A stretch of 64,000 bases of DNA from the NCBI RefSeq assembly GCF_003633685.1, contig NZ_RBKT01000001.1, positions 310,001-374,000 of the forward strand. Reading direction: 5' to 3'. Shown here piece after piece: positions 1 to 7,890 of this stretch; position 1 is the stretch's first letter; the number at the start of each line of letters is the position of its first letter. The DNA is from Micromonospora pisi (lineage in GTDB: Bacteria > Actinomycetota > Actinomycetes > Mycobacteriales > Micromonosporaceae). The notes beneath the pieces are model-generated. The model had not been told where the DNA came from. It made no database searches and worked only from the letters and a program-made list of their open reading frames with translations. Both the position numbers and the translations under genes were made by a program.

Positions 1-54
1 GCCAGCCTGCTGCTCTGCGGCGACAGCTCGCTGTCCCTGGTGACCTGCAACTGA
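1..54 (+). CDS. ramS: C-terminal end of a SapB/RamS-like class III lanthipeptide precursor (partial, cut by window edge)
   Basis: The first 18 codons read ASLLLCGDSSLSLVTCN and then TGA at 52-54. The Streptomyces SapB precursor RamS ends in SLLLCGDSSLSITTCN, so this core differs only in the IT to LV pair near the end. Both cysteines and the serines used for lanthionine and dehydroalanine formation in that family are present. In the known systems the precursor is modified by a RamC-type kinase/cyclase and exported by RamA/RamB ABC transporters to give a surfactant peptide for aerial growth. Those genes, the leader and the start codon would lie to the left of the window. Two RamR-like regulators follow immediately in convergent orientation, which supports the call. 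Only the tail is visible, so leader type and exact rings cannot be judged. Confidence 0.8.
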   Translation, partial: ASLLLCGDSSLSLVTCN

Positions 55-68
55 TCGGGTCATGACCG

Positions 69-113
69 GGCCCTGGGTGGGTGGGACATGCCGCCTACCC
101 AGGGCCGTTTTCT
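69..113 (+). terminator. Intrinsic terminator after the lanthipeptide precursor
   Basis: Positions 69-78 (GGCCCTGGGT) pair perfectly with 97-106 (ACCCAGGGCC). The stem can extend inward with mostly G-C pairs to a small loop around 85-90. A T-rich run (GTTTTCT, 107-113) follows directly. The hairpin lies between the precursor stop codon and the convergent regulator gene. Confidence 0.8.
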
Positions 114-140
114 GGTCGGCCGGCGGAGATCAGGCCGCCG

Positions 141-743
141 TCAGATCCAGCCTGCGTCGTGGGCTATCCGGACCGCCTCGATCCGGGTCCGGGCGCCGGC
201 CTTGGTCGCGATCCGGGACAGGTGATTGCGTACGGTGCCCGGTGACAGACCGACCCGGGCCGCGATCTCGACCACCGGGGAGCCGTCCGCGGCGATCTCC
301 AGCACCTCGGTCTCCCGGGCGGTCAGCGGGCTCTCGGTGTTCAGCGCCGCCACGACCAGTTCCGCGTCGACCACCGGCTCTCCCCGGGCGAGCCGGCGCA
401 CCCCGTCGACCACCCGTTGCGGAGGTACGTCGTTGCCGAGGAAGCCGACGTTGCGGCTGCGGCTGTGCAGCGCCCCGCCGAGTGCGCGGGGCCGGCGGGT
501 GTCGACCAGCACGAGCACCGGGCACGGCTGTTCGTAGTGTGGCGCCGTCCCGGCGGATCGGCCGGTGCCGTAGAGCCCCGAGTCGACGACCGCCACGTCG
601 GGACGACTCGACCGGATGGCGGACTCGACCTGTTCGATCCGATCGAGTTCGGCCACCACGTCGATGTCGTCCTCAATGGTCAGTACGAAGGCCAGCGCGC
701 CACGGATGAGCGCGCCGTCGAGAGCCAGCAGTGTGCGGATCAA
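141..743 (-). CDS. LuxR-family (NarL/FixJ-type) response regulator, RamR-like, atypical receiver
   Basis: This 200-residue protein has an N-terminal receiver domain (about 1-125) and a C-terminal LuxR/GerE helix-turn-helix (about 138-200, with LTARETEVLEIAADG and GTVRNHL). A candidate phosphoacceptor Asp54 sits in DVAVVDSG. The receiver is degenerate: the usual acidic pair near residues 8-9 is reduced to a single Asp, and the conserved lysine position reads FLGND rather than FxxKx. Phosphorylation-independent control is therefore plausible, as known for RamR-class orphan regulators. The protein ends in GWI, like its neighbour, and the two are clear paralogues. It is convergent with the lanthipeptide precursor, so control of that cluster is the natural inference. 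The ATG at 743 is the only good start. Confidence 0.85.
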   Translation of the reverse strand: MIRTLLALDGALIRGALAFVLTIEDDIDVVAELDRIEQVESAIRSSRPDVAVVDSGLYGTGRSAGTAPHYEQPCPVLVLVDTRRPRALGGALHSRSRNVGFLGNDVPPQRVVDGVRRLARGEPVVDAELVVAALNTESPLTARETEVLEIAADGSPVVEIAARVGLSPGTVRNHLSRIATKAGARTRIEAVRIAHDAGWI

Positions 744-839
744 TCTATCGTCGCCTCTTCCGGGTTCGACAGAGTCACCATATGTAGGGATTTAAACACG
801 GACATCCCTGGACCGCTCGTTGGCGCGGCGATCCACCCC

Positions 840-1445
840 TCACAGCCATCCGTCCCGCTGGGCCCGCCGGACCGCCTCCAGCCGGTTCCGGGCACCGGTC
901 TTGCGCAGGATCACGGTGAGATGGTTGCGCACGGTCCCGTACGCGAGGTAGAGCCGGCAGGCGATCTCCCGTAGCGGCAGCCCCTCCGCCGCCGCCCGCA
1001 GCACCTCCCGCTCCCGGTCGGTGAGCGGGCCGACGGGGGGACTCAGCGCCGCCACCGCGGTCGCCGGGTCGATCACCCGCTCCCCCGCCGCCACCAGCCG
1101 CACCAACCGGAGCAGCTCGGTTGGCGGCAGGTTCTTGTCGACGAATCCGCGTACGCCCGCGCGCAGCGCCGCCTGGAGGGTCTGCGGGCACCGGCGGCCG
1201 GTCAACGCCAGCACCGCGCTCCCCCGCGCCCGTGCGCCGAGTTGTCGCAGCACCGCCAGCGGGTCGACGTCCGCGAGCTCGATGTCGATCAGTACGACGT
1301 CCGGACGTTCCCGACGTACGACGGAGACGATGTCGGCGCCGGGCGCGAGGTCGGCGACCACCTCCAGGTCGTCCTCGCTGGCGAGCATCATCCGGAGCGC
1401 GCCCCGGAGCAGCCCCATCTCCTCGACGATCAGCACGCGGATCAC
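840..1445 (-). CDS. LuxR-family response regulator, RamR-like, complete receiver
   Basis: The frame is open to 1508, but I place the start at the GTG at 1445 because GGGAGG lies six bases upstream and the protein then begins VIRVLIVEE exactly like a receiver domain. The 201 residues contain an acidic pair Glu8-Glu9, phosphoacceptor Asp54 (VVLIDIEL), the conserved Lys104 (FVDKN) and a LuxR helix-turn-helix (about 139-200). Unlike the paralogue at 141-743 it keeps the residues needed for phosphorylation. No histidine kinase is adjacent, so it is an orphan within this window. The order (lanthipeptide tail, then two regulators) suggests control of SapB-like peptide production. The region 1446-1643 is the divergent promoter space shared with the aminotransferase. 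Confidence 0.85.
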   Translation of the reverse strand: MIRVLIVEEMGLLRGALRMMLASEDDLEVVADLAPGADIVSVVRRERPDVVLIDIELADVDPLAVLRQLGARARGSAVLALTGRRCPQTLQAALRAGVRGFVDKNLPPTELLRLVRLVAAGERVIDPATAVAALSPPVGPLTDREREVLRAAAEGLPLREIACRLYLAYGTVRNHLTVILRKTGARNRLEAVRRAQRDGWL

Positions 1446-1643
1446 GAAGCCTCCCGATCTCGGTGCCGGCCGGTGATGAGCCTTCGTGTCAACTGGACCG
1501 CCCGACATCGTAACGTCAGGTCACCGAACCTGCACGTTAAGCAAGCGGGAGACTGGTCGCGCTGCTGTCCAGCCGTCAGGGCGCGGGCCTACCCGGCCCG
1601 GCGGCGTCCCGGACAGTTCGATGGCGATGGTTATCTTGTGCAG

Positions 1644-2837
1644 ATGTCAGCCAGGGCCTCGAACGGGCTTCCACTCGTGCAGTTCCACAGCGCCCCGGAG
1701 ACCGTCGACCTCTCCTGGGGCCACCCCGACCCGGCGAGCCTGCCGCTGACCGAGTGGGCCGAGGCGTCCGTCGGCGGCCTGCGCCGGTACGGCGGCGCCG
1801 CGCTGGCGTACGGCTACGCGAACGGTCCGGGTCCGCTGGTCGAGTGGCTGTCGGAACGGCTGGGCCGGACCGACGGAGGCGCCCCGGACGCCGGGCGAAT
1901 CTTCGTCACCGCTGGCGCCTCGCACGCGTTGGAGCTGGTGGCGGCGCTGCTCTGCCGACGCGGGGACACGGTGCTGGTCGACGCGCCCACGTACCACCTG
2001 GCCTTCCGGGTGCTCGCCGATCACGGCGTGACACTCGTACCGACCGCGTCGGACCCCGACGGCATCCTTCCGGAGGCCACCGGGGAGCTGGTCGAGCGGC
2101 TGCGCCGGGAGGGGCGGCGGGTGCCACTGCTCTACCTCGTACCGACCTTCGGCAACCCGACCGGGCGATCCCTGGCGCGGGCACGCCGGACGGAACTGGT
2201 CGCGATGGCCGAACGGACCGGACTCGTCCTGGTCGAGGACGACACCTACCGCGAACTCGCCTACGACGCTCCGGCTCCGCCGTCGCTGTACAGCCAGGCC
2301 GAGGACGGGGCCGTGATCCGACTCGGATCGTTCTCGAAGACCGTCGCACCCGGGCTGCGGCTCGGCTGGCTCACCGCCGCACCGACGCTGGTCACCGCGC
2401 TCGCCCGGCGCGGCTACGTCGACAGCGGCGGTGGGGTCAACCACGCCACGGCACTGTCGATGGCGGAGTTCGCCCGACTCGGCTCGTACGAGCGCCACCT
2501 CGAGCGGATGCGGACCCGCTACCGAGGACAACGCGACGCGCTGGTCGCCGCCGTACGGCAGCACCTGCCGGAGGTCGAGTTCACGGTGCCGGCCGGCGGC
2601 TGGTTCCTCTGGCTACGGCTACCCGGGCCGCTGCGCGCCTCCGCGCTGCTGCCGTACGCCGAGGCGAACGGTGTGTCGTACCTGCCCGGAACGCACTTCT
2701 TCGTGACCGCCACCGGGGACGCGTACCTGCGCCTCTCCTTCTCCCTCTTCGCCCCGGACCTGCTGGCGGAGGGGGTTCGGCGGCTCGCGACGGCGACGGC
2801 GGTGGCGGTGGCGGTGGCGGTGGCGGAGTCAACGTGA
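1644..2837 (+). CDS. PLP-dependent aminotransferase, class I/II (2-aminoadipate/MocR-like catalytic domain)
   Basis: This 397-residue fold-type I aminotransferase resembles 2-aminoadipate and aromatic aminotransferases and the catalytic half of MocR regulators, but has no N-terminal winged helix. Visible motifs are FGNPTG with Asn171, VEDDTYREL with the PLP-contacting Asp, SFSKTVAPGLRLGW with the Schiff-base Lys232, and a C-terminal arginine region (RLSFS). The frame is open upstream to 1242, but that part overlaps the opposite-strand regulator. ATG 1644 has no Shine-Dalgarno. TATCTT (1632-1637) lies seven bases upstream, which would fit a leaderless transcript beginning at the ATG. The last residues are an Ala-Val repeat coded by a GCGGTG hexamer repeat. 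The substrate is unknown. Confidence 0.85.
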   Translation: MSARASNGLPLVQFHSAPETVDLSWGHPDPASLPLTEWAEASVGGLRRYGGAALAYGYANGPGPLVEWLSERLGRTDGGAPDAGRIFVTAGASHALELVAALLCRRGDTVLVDAPTYHLAFRVLADHGVTLVPTASDPDGILPEATGELVERLRREGRRVPLLYLVPTFGNPTGRSLARARRTELVAMAERTGLVLVEDDTYRELAYDAPAPPSLYSQAEDGAVIRLGSFSKTVAPGLRLGWLTAAPTLVTALARRGYVDSGGGVNHATALSMAEFARLGSYERHLERMRTRYRGQRDALVAAVRQHLPEVEFTVPAGGWFLWLRLPGPLRASALLPYAEANGVSYLPGTHFFVTATGDAYLRLSFSLFAPDLLAEGVRRLATATAVAVAVAVAEST

Positions 2838-2841
2838 CCGG

Positions 2842-2861
2842 GCGCGGACCCGCGTCCGCGC
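2842..2861. terminator. Hairpin between the convergent aminotransferase and Pro/Thr-rich protein genes
   Basis: GCGCGGAC (2842-2849) pairs with GTCCGCGC (2854-2861) around a 4-nt loop, just after the aminotransferase stop and ten bases before the convergent gene's stop. There is no T-tract, so termination activity is only suggested. Confidence 0.4.
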
Positions 2862-2871
2862 GGACCTGACC

Positions 2872-3507
2872 TCAGCCGGCGGTGTCCCCGGTCGACTCCG
2901 GGATCCCGGTGCCGCTCGGCGTCGGGTCCGGGGTCCGGGTCGGATCCGGTGTCACGGTGGCCGTCGGAGTGGGCGTGGCCGGGACGCTGGGGGTGGGGTC
3001 GGGGGTCGGCGAGGTCGACGGCGGTGGGTCGCTCGGCGCCGGGGACGGGGACGGGCTACCGCTCGGTGTCGGGGTGACCGTCGGGGTCGACGACGGGTGG
3101 GTCGGCGGCGGGGTACGCGGGGTCTGCGTCGGCCGCGGCCGGCCGGGGGTGCTCGGGTTCGGGAGCGGGGTCGACGGGGCGAGGGGCTCGGCCGCTCCGC
3201 TGCCACTGGTGTCGGGTACGAGTTGCGCCTCGACGATGCTCTCGTCGGCGGTCGGGGTCATCGGCGCGCCGGTGTCGGTCGGTGCCACAGACCGGCTCCC
3301 GGCGGGCGGAACCGTCAGGGCGGCGGGCGCGGCGGGGCCGATCTCCTGGGCGGTGTGGCTGCCGGGCCGGGCCGGCGGCCGGTGCGGATCCGAGGTCTCG
3401 ACGGCGGTGAACGCGACGCCGAGTCCGGCGCTGCCGACGAGGAGGGCGGCGAGCACCCCGATCGCGGGCCGGGGCGGGGGTGGCGTCGGACGGCGGTGGG
3501 CGGGCAC
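2872..3507 (-). CDS. Pro/Thr/Ser-rich membrane-anchored or secreted protein of unknown function
   Basis: I start this at the GTG at 3507, preceded by GGGAG five bases away; the upstream extension to 3585 has no such signal. The 211-residue product has a short Arg/Pro-rich N-terminus, one hydrophobic segment (about residues 15-34, IGVLAALLVGSAGLGVAF) and then about 170 residues of low-complexity Pro, Thr and Ser. The pattern is a signal-anchor followed by an extended, probably O-glycosylated, wall-spanning stalk. No catalytic domain is visible. The reverse strand is also open over this stretch, a consequence of the repeat composition. It stands alone between convergent and divergent neighbours. 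Confidence 0.6.
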   Translation of the reverse strand: MPAHRRPTPPPPRPAIGVLAALLVGSAGLGVAFTAVETSDPHRPPARPGSHTAQEIGPAAPAALTVPPAGSRSVAPTDTGAPMTPTADESIVEAQLVPDTSGSGAAEPLAPSTPLPNPSTPGRPRPTQTPRTPPPTHPSSTPTVTPTPSGSPSPSPAPSDPPPSTSPTPDPTPSVPATPTPTATVTPDPTRTPDPTPSGTGIPESTGDTAG

Positions 3508-3750
3508 CAGAACTCCCGTACGGGTGAGACGAAAAGGCCAGGTCAGAGCGGCAAGGCTTGACCTTGCCGGGGTTCGCGGCGGCACGCAACGAGGCAGGGG
3601 AACCTGTGCCCTATCTCATAACCAATCAATACCGATCCGCCAATACAAGCCCTGGCCCGGCATATCGGAATAATGCGTCGCACCCCCCGAGACCAGCCAG
3701 GTAGGCTGCTCGATCGCACCATCCAGGCCACCGTGGGCGAAGGGCGGGAC

Positions 3751-4260
3751 ATGACCGAGGTGCTGATCGCGCCATGGGACTCCGGCGACCTCGACCTGCT
3801 GCGCCGTCTCAACACCCCGGAGGTCCGCCGGCACACCGGCGGCCCCGAGTCCGGCGAGCAGGTGCTCGTACGACACGAGCGGTACGTGCGTTTCGCCGAC
3901 ACCGACCAGGGGTGCATGTTCACCGTGGTGCTGCCGACGGAAGACCTGAAGGTCGGCAGCGTCGGTTACTGGGAACGCCTCTGGCACGACGAGACGGTCT
4001 ACGAGATGGGCTGGGCGATCCTCCCCGAGCACCAGGGGCGGGGCCTGGCCACCGCGGCGGTCCGGGCCGTGGTCGAGGTGGCCCGCGACCGGCGCCGCCA
4101 CCGGTACGCCCACGCGTACCCGTCGGTGGGGAACCCGGCCTCGAACGCGGTCTGTCGCAAGGCCGGTTTCACCCTGCTCGGCGAGACCGAGTTCGAGTAT
4201 CCACCGGGCCGGATGATGCGTTCCCACGACTGGCGCCTCGACCTGACCGGAGCGGACTGA
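3751..4260 (+). CDS. GNAT-family N-acetyltransferase (RimJ/RimL-like)
   Basis: I prefer ATG 3751 over the upstream ATG at 3673 because a G-rich ribosome-binding stretch (GGGCGGGAC) precedes it and the 169-residue product then begins at the first strand of the fold. The acetyl-CoA motif A is EHQGRGLATAAV (about 93-104) and motif B is NPASNAVCRKAGFTLLGE (about 128-145). Both are typical of the RimJ/RimL branch, which acetylates protein N-termini, antibiotics or small amines. The acceptor substrate cannot be read from the sequence. It is a single gene, divergent from the Pro/Thr-rich gene across an AT-richer promoter space (about 3600-3680) and convergent with the aldo/keto reductase. Confidence 0.85.
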   Translation: MTEVLIAPWDSGDLDLLRRLNTPEVRRHTGGPESGEQVLVRHERYVRFADTDQGCMFTVVLPTEDLKVGSVGYWERLWHDETVYEMGWAILPEHQGRGLATAAVRAVVEVARDRRRHRYAHAYPSVGNPASNAVCRKAGFTLLGETEFEYPPGRMMRSHDWRLDLTGAD

Positions 4261-4294
4261 GCGCAACCGCGCGGGTCAGGTCGAGGCGGACCGG

Positions 4295-5281
4295 TCAGCC
4301 GGCCTGGTCGAGGCGGGCCCGCTGCTCGTCGGTCAACTCCAGTTCCACCGCTTCGATGCTCTCGTCGAGCTGGGCCACCGAGGAGGCCCCGACCAGTGGG
4401 ATCGCCGGTGTGACGCCACCCATCAGCCAGGCCAGCACCACCTGGTTGACCGTCGCCCCGGTCTGCGCCGCCACCTCGCGCAGCACGGCCAGCCGGCCAG
4501 GGGCACTGGGCAGGTCGTACGCCGGGCCGAACGGCTTGTCCGGGCGGGCGTAGGAGCCCCTAGCCAGCGGCGAGTACGCGACCAGCGTCAGGGTGGGCTC
4601 GACCCGCAGGTAGCTGGCGAGCTCCGGGCCGACCGAACCGGGGTCGCCGTCGGGATCCAGCTCGCTCGGCAGGTCGGTACGCCGCGTCAGGTGCGTGTGG
4701 TGGTACTGGAGCACCTCGTACCCGGGCAGGCCGGCGGCGGCGGCGATGTTGCGCGCCCTCTCCACCCGCCAGGCCCGGTGGTTGCTCGCCCCCAGCAGAC
4801 CCACGCTGCCCTCGGCGACCAGCTCGCCGAAGGCCTCCACGGTCTCCTCCAGCGGCACCGTCCGGTCCTCGATGTGCGCGTACAGCAGGTCGAGCCGGGC
4901 CATGCCGAGCCGTTCCCGGCTGCGCTCGGCCGACTCGCGGATCACCTTCGCGGAGAGCCCCTCCGCGTTGTCCGTGTAGCTGGTGCCGGGGGCCAACGGG
5001 CGGGCGCCGAGCTTGGTCGCGATGACGATCTCGTCGCCGATGCCCCGGCTGCGCCGCCAACGGCCGAGCAGTTCCTCGCTCTCCCCGCCCTGTCCACCGT
5101 TCTGCCAGAACGCGTAGTTGTCCGAGGTGTCGACAAAGGTGCCGCCAGCCTCCACGTACCGGTCAAGGATGGCGTACGAGGTGGCCTCGTCGGTGGCGGT
5201 GCCGAAGAGCATGGCCCCGAGGCTGAGGACGCTCACCTCGCGTCGGGTCCGCGGGTCCGTGCCGATCGTGCGGTACCTCAT
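4295..5281 (-). CDS. Aldo/keto reductase (NADP-dependent oxidoreductase)
   Basis: ATG 5281 is chosen because GGGAGGGAGAGG lies just upstream and the 328-residue product begins MRYRTIGT, as family members do. The catalytic tetrad can be assigned: Asp51 and Tyr56 in FVDTSDNYAFWQ, Lys90 in IATKLG and a histidine in LLYAHIED (about residue 132). The C-terminal PLVGASSVAQLDE segment is the usual cofactor-binding region. Family members reduce aldehydes and ketones, including sugars, with NADPH; the substrate here is unknown. The gene is transcribed towards the GNAT gene and has the long GH27 terminator hairpin upstream. Confidence 0.88.
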   Translation of the reverse strand: MRYRTIGTDPRTRREVSVLSLGAMLFGTATDEATSYAILDRYVEAGGTFVDTSDNYAFWQNGGQGGESEELLGRWRRSRGIGDEIVIATKLGARPLAPGTSYTDNAEGLSAKVIRESAERSRERLGMARLDLLYAHIEDRTVPLEETVEAFGELVAEGSVGLLGASNHRAWRVERARNIAAAAGLPGYEVLQYHHTHLTRRTDLPSELDPDGDPGSVGPELASYLRVEPTLTLVAYSPLARGSYARPDKPFGPAYDLPSAPGRLAVLREVAAQTGATVNQVVLAWLMGGVTPAIPLVGASSVAQLDESIEAVELELTDEQRARLDQAG

Positions 5282-5373
5282 GGTGTTTCCTCTCCCTCCC
5301 GGCCAGACACCGGGCGTCGGAGTCCACTTTCGACCTTCGAGCGCACTCGAAGTCAAGAGGTCTCACACAGGAG

Positions 5374-5404
5374 CGCGCCCAGGTGACCGGGTCACCTGGG
5401 CGCG
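5374..5404 (-). terminator. Strong hairpin terminator downstream of the GH27 gene
   Basis: CGCGCCCAGGTGACC (5374-5388) is followed after one base by its perfect reverse complement (5390-5404), giving a stem of up to 15 bp. It lies 11 bases beyond the GH27 stop codon on the minus strand and insulates the aldo/keto reductase gene. Confidence 0.75.
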
Positions 5405-5415
5405 ACTCCGACGGA

Positions 5416-7503
5416 TCAGCAGCTGGCGTTCAGGCCGACCCAGTTGGCACGGTCGTTGTAGCCACCGTCACCCGCGTCGCCGACCACCAGGTCGAGCACG
5501 CGGACACCGGTCAGGTCGACGTCGAACTGGCGGGGATCGTCCCGGCCCACCACCCCGCTGTCGAACAGGACACGGCCGTCACCGACCACCTGGAAGGTCG
5601 CCGTGCCACCCTCGGGTCCGACGTTGCGGACCGCGTCGTCGATGCCGACGAGGCCGGTCAGCTGGCGGCACTTGGCACCCGTGTAGTAACGGATCGTCGA
5701 CGGCGAGGCCACCCCGATCCCGGTCGGGTGGACCTGGCCCACCACGCTGATCGGCGTCCAGCCACCAACACTCAGATCGATCGTCGGGCTCATCCACCCG
5801 CTGGTGGCGCTGATCCAGGTGTGGTGCGAGAGCGCGACCTCGCCCTGTGGCGGTGTCGGGGCGAGCACCACCGTGGAGACCGTCACCTGCCGCAGCCGCC
5901 CGTGCCCGACCGCCTCGTACGTGGTGGTGGCGGTCAGGGTGGCGGTGCCGGGAGCGGTCGCCGCCGGGACGGTCACCGTGAAGGCGAGGGTGGTGGACTG
6001 GCCACTGGTCAACGCCACCGGCGCCCGGCCGATCGGACGGACCGTCCAGCCGCTGGGTGCAGCGAGCGTGACCTGCGGCGCGAGGACCGGCAGCAGCCCG
6101 TCGTTGCGTACGACGACCTCGACCCGAGCCTCGTCGCCACCGGCGAGGACCGGTGCCGTGCCGTCCGGCAGGGCGGCGGCGCCGACCCGCGTCACCTGCG
6201 GCAGGCCGGAGGTGACGTGCGGTACGCCGGGGAGGCCCCGGTTCGGGCCGACCCGGAACAGTGCCGCGCCGTGGGCCGCGACGGCGGCGCTGATGGTGCC
6301 GGCGCTCTCGGTGACCTGGTTGGTCCACGCGTTCTCGACGGTGAAGCGGGCCCCGGAGAGGCCGACCGAGGATGCCTTCGTGGTGAGGATCTTCGGGCTC
6401 TCGCCCCGGTTCAGCAGCATCACGGCCCGGTCGCCGTCGGCGAGCCGCTTGACCCACGTCTCCGTCGTACCGGCGGCGCCGACCCGTACGGCCTGCACGC
6501 CGGCGGGGTCCTGGTTGATCGCCAGTGCCTCACGGTCGGCGAGGATGTCGATCGATGCCTGGTTGAGCTTGCGGACGTCGCTGCCGATGACCAACGGCGC
6601 GGCGGCCATGGACCAGAGCGTCATCTGGGTACGGAATTCCTCGCCGCTCATGCCCAGGCCGGGGGCCAGGTAGTCCGGGTCGTTGAAGTGCCCGGGACCG
6701 GCGACCTCGGGGTGCCGCGCGTTGGCGTCGTAGTTGCGCAGCACGTCCTTGAACTTGATGTCGCCGACAAAGCCGACGTCGGTGTAGGTCCGCCAGGACT
6801 GCGCGATCTCCGGTGCGTAGCTCCAGGAGTACGTCGACTGCTGCTCTTCCGGGTAGTTGCCCCAGTCGGGCGAGGTCACCGGGTTGCAGAGGTTGAAGAT
6901 GATCGGCCGGCCGCTGGCGTTGTTCCGCAGCGCCCGCGCGAACTCGGTGTAGACCGTCTTCGGGTCCAGGTCGGCGGCGATCCCGCAGAGGAAGTCCACC
7001 TTCACCGCGTCGAACTTCCAGGCGGCGAACTGGTCCGCGTCGCGCTGGTAGTAGCCGCCGCCGCTGCCGAGTCCGCACTTGCCGGGGATGTACGGTCCGG
7101 CGTCGGTGTAGATACCGGCCTTCAGGCCCTTGGCGTGGATGTAGTCGACCAGCGGCTGCAACCCGTTCGGGAAACGGGTCCGGTCGGCCTGCAGGTCACC
7201 GGCGGCCGTACGCGGCTCGGGATCCTGCCAGCCGCCGTCGAGCCAGACGATGTCGTAACCCGCCTTGGCGAGGCCACGGCTGACCATGGCGTCGGCGACC
7301 TCCCGTACGGACTGCTCGCTGAAGTCGCCGCCGAGACCGAAGTAGGTGTTCCACCCCTGGTACGGCGTCGGGCTGAGCACCTGGGCGGGTGCCGGCTTCG
7401 CACCCGCCGCGGTGTCCGCGGTGGCGCTGGCCTGGGCGGGTACGGGGGCGATCAGCAGACCGGTGGTGAGGGCGAGTAGGCCGGTGAGCAGATGTCGTTT
7501 CAC
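5416..7503 (-). CDS. Secreted GH27 alpha-galactosidase with NEW3 and NPCBM domains
   Basis: The GTG at 7503 is chosen because AAAGGA lies upstream and the product then opens with a signal peptide (VKRHLLTGLLALTTGLLIA, cleavage near residues 25-35). The 695-residue exoenzyme has a GH27 TIM barrel starting at YQGWNTYFGLGG (about 48). The nucleophile is Asp170 in KVDFLCG, and the NDPD motif (274-277) holds the acid/base. A beta-sandwich follows, then an alpha-galactosidase NEW3 domain (about 500-590) and a C-terminal NPCBM carbohydrate-binding module (about 600-695, ending NWVGLNASC). It should release terminal alpha-galactose from extracellular oligo- or polysaccharides. A likely own promoter lies at 7762-7791. 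Substrate within the family (galactose, arabinopyranose or GalNAc) is not decided. Confidence 0.9.
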   Translation of the reverse strand: MKRHLLTGLLALTTGLLIAPVPAQASATADTAAGAKPAPAQVLSPTPYQGWNTYFGLGGDFSEQSVREVADAMVSRGLAKAGYDIVWLDGGWQDPEPRTAAGDLQADRTRFPNGLQPLVDYIHAKGLKAGIYTDAGPYIPGKCGLGSGGGYYQRDADQFAAWKFDAVKVDFLCGIAADLDPKTVYTEFARALRNNASGRPIIFNLCNPVTSPDWGNYPEEQQSTYSWSYAPEIAQSWRTYTDVGFVGDIKFKDVLRNYDANARHPEVAGPGHFNDPDYLAPGLGMSGEEFRTQMTLWSMAAAPLVIGSDVRKLNQASIDILADREALAINQDPAGVQAVRVGAAGTTETWVKRLADGDRAVMLLNRGESPKILTTKASSVGLSGARFTVENAWTNQVTESAGTISAAVAAHGAALFRVGPNRGLPGVPHVTSGLPQVTRVGAAALPDGTAPVLAGGDEARVEVVVRNDGLLPVLAPQVTLAAPSGWTVRPIGRAPVALTSGQSTTLAFTVTVPAATAPGTATLTATTTYEAVGHGRLRQVTVSTVVLAPTPPQGEVALSHHTWISATSGWMSPTIDLSVGGWTPISVVGQVHPTGIGVASPSTIRYYTGAKCRQLTGLVGIDDAVRNVGPEGGTATFQVVGDGRVLFDSGVVGRDDPRQFDVDLTGVRVLDLVVGDAGDGGYNDRANWVGLNASC

Positions 7504-7890
7504 ATTGGATTCCTTTGCTGCGAGAGGGACGGACGCCGCACCGGGACACTCACCGGTCTTCGTCGGGGAGCTGCTCGTGTTCCGGCTCGACCTCGCTCCG
7601 GGACCCGCGCCGCCCGGCCGAGACCCCGTTCGTGGTGTCCAACGTGGACATGGCACACCTGCCGGCTAGAACTGCGGCGCACAGCGCCCGGAGATCTTCG
7701 AGGGAGGTGGGCCGACCGCCGGTCGGACAGGTCGTGCCCGGTACTCCCAGTTGCTTCCAAGATCCTGCAATCCATTACGGGGGCGTGTCAATAATATTTC
7801 GTAAATTATGAGTTCCGATGCGGCCAAGCGTTCCCCGCCCCGGGGCCGGGTGCACCACGAAGGATCGGGCCCGTCCGCCCGACGAGAAAA
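7504..7890. other. Intergenic region carrying the GH27 promoter
   Basis: No convincing gene lies in these 387 bases. The AT-rich patch at 7788-7810 is unusual for the window and adjoins the promoter described at 7762-7791. Beside the -10 box the minus strand carries TTGC and GCAA half-sites about 12 bases apart, which could be a LacI-type operator, but this is weak. Confidence 0.4.
7762..7791 (-). promoter_or_regulatory. Candidate sigma-70-type promoter of the GH27 gene
   Basis: On the minus strand TTGACA (7791-7786) is followed after 18 bases by CAGGAT (7767-7762), a close match to the actinomycete housekeeping consensus TTGACA-N17/18-TAGGAT. It points to the GH27 gene and implies a leader of about 250 bases. 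Confidence 0.55.

Noticed and set aside
1242-1643. N-terminal extension of the aminotransferase frame
   Set aside because: It overlaps the opposite-strand regulator and has no homology-like features; the conserved fold begins after 1644.
5383-7479. 698-codon plus-strand frame opposite the GH27 gene
   Set aside because: The minus strand encodes a full multidomain glycosidase with signal peptide; the plus frame has no recognisable domain.
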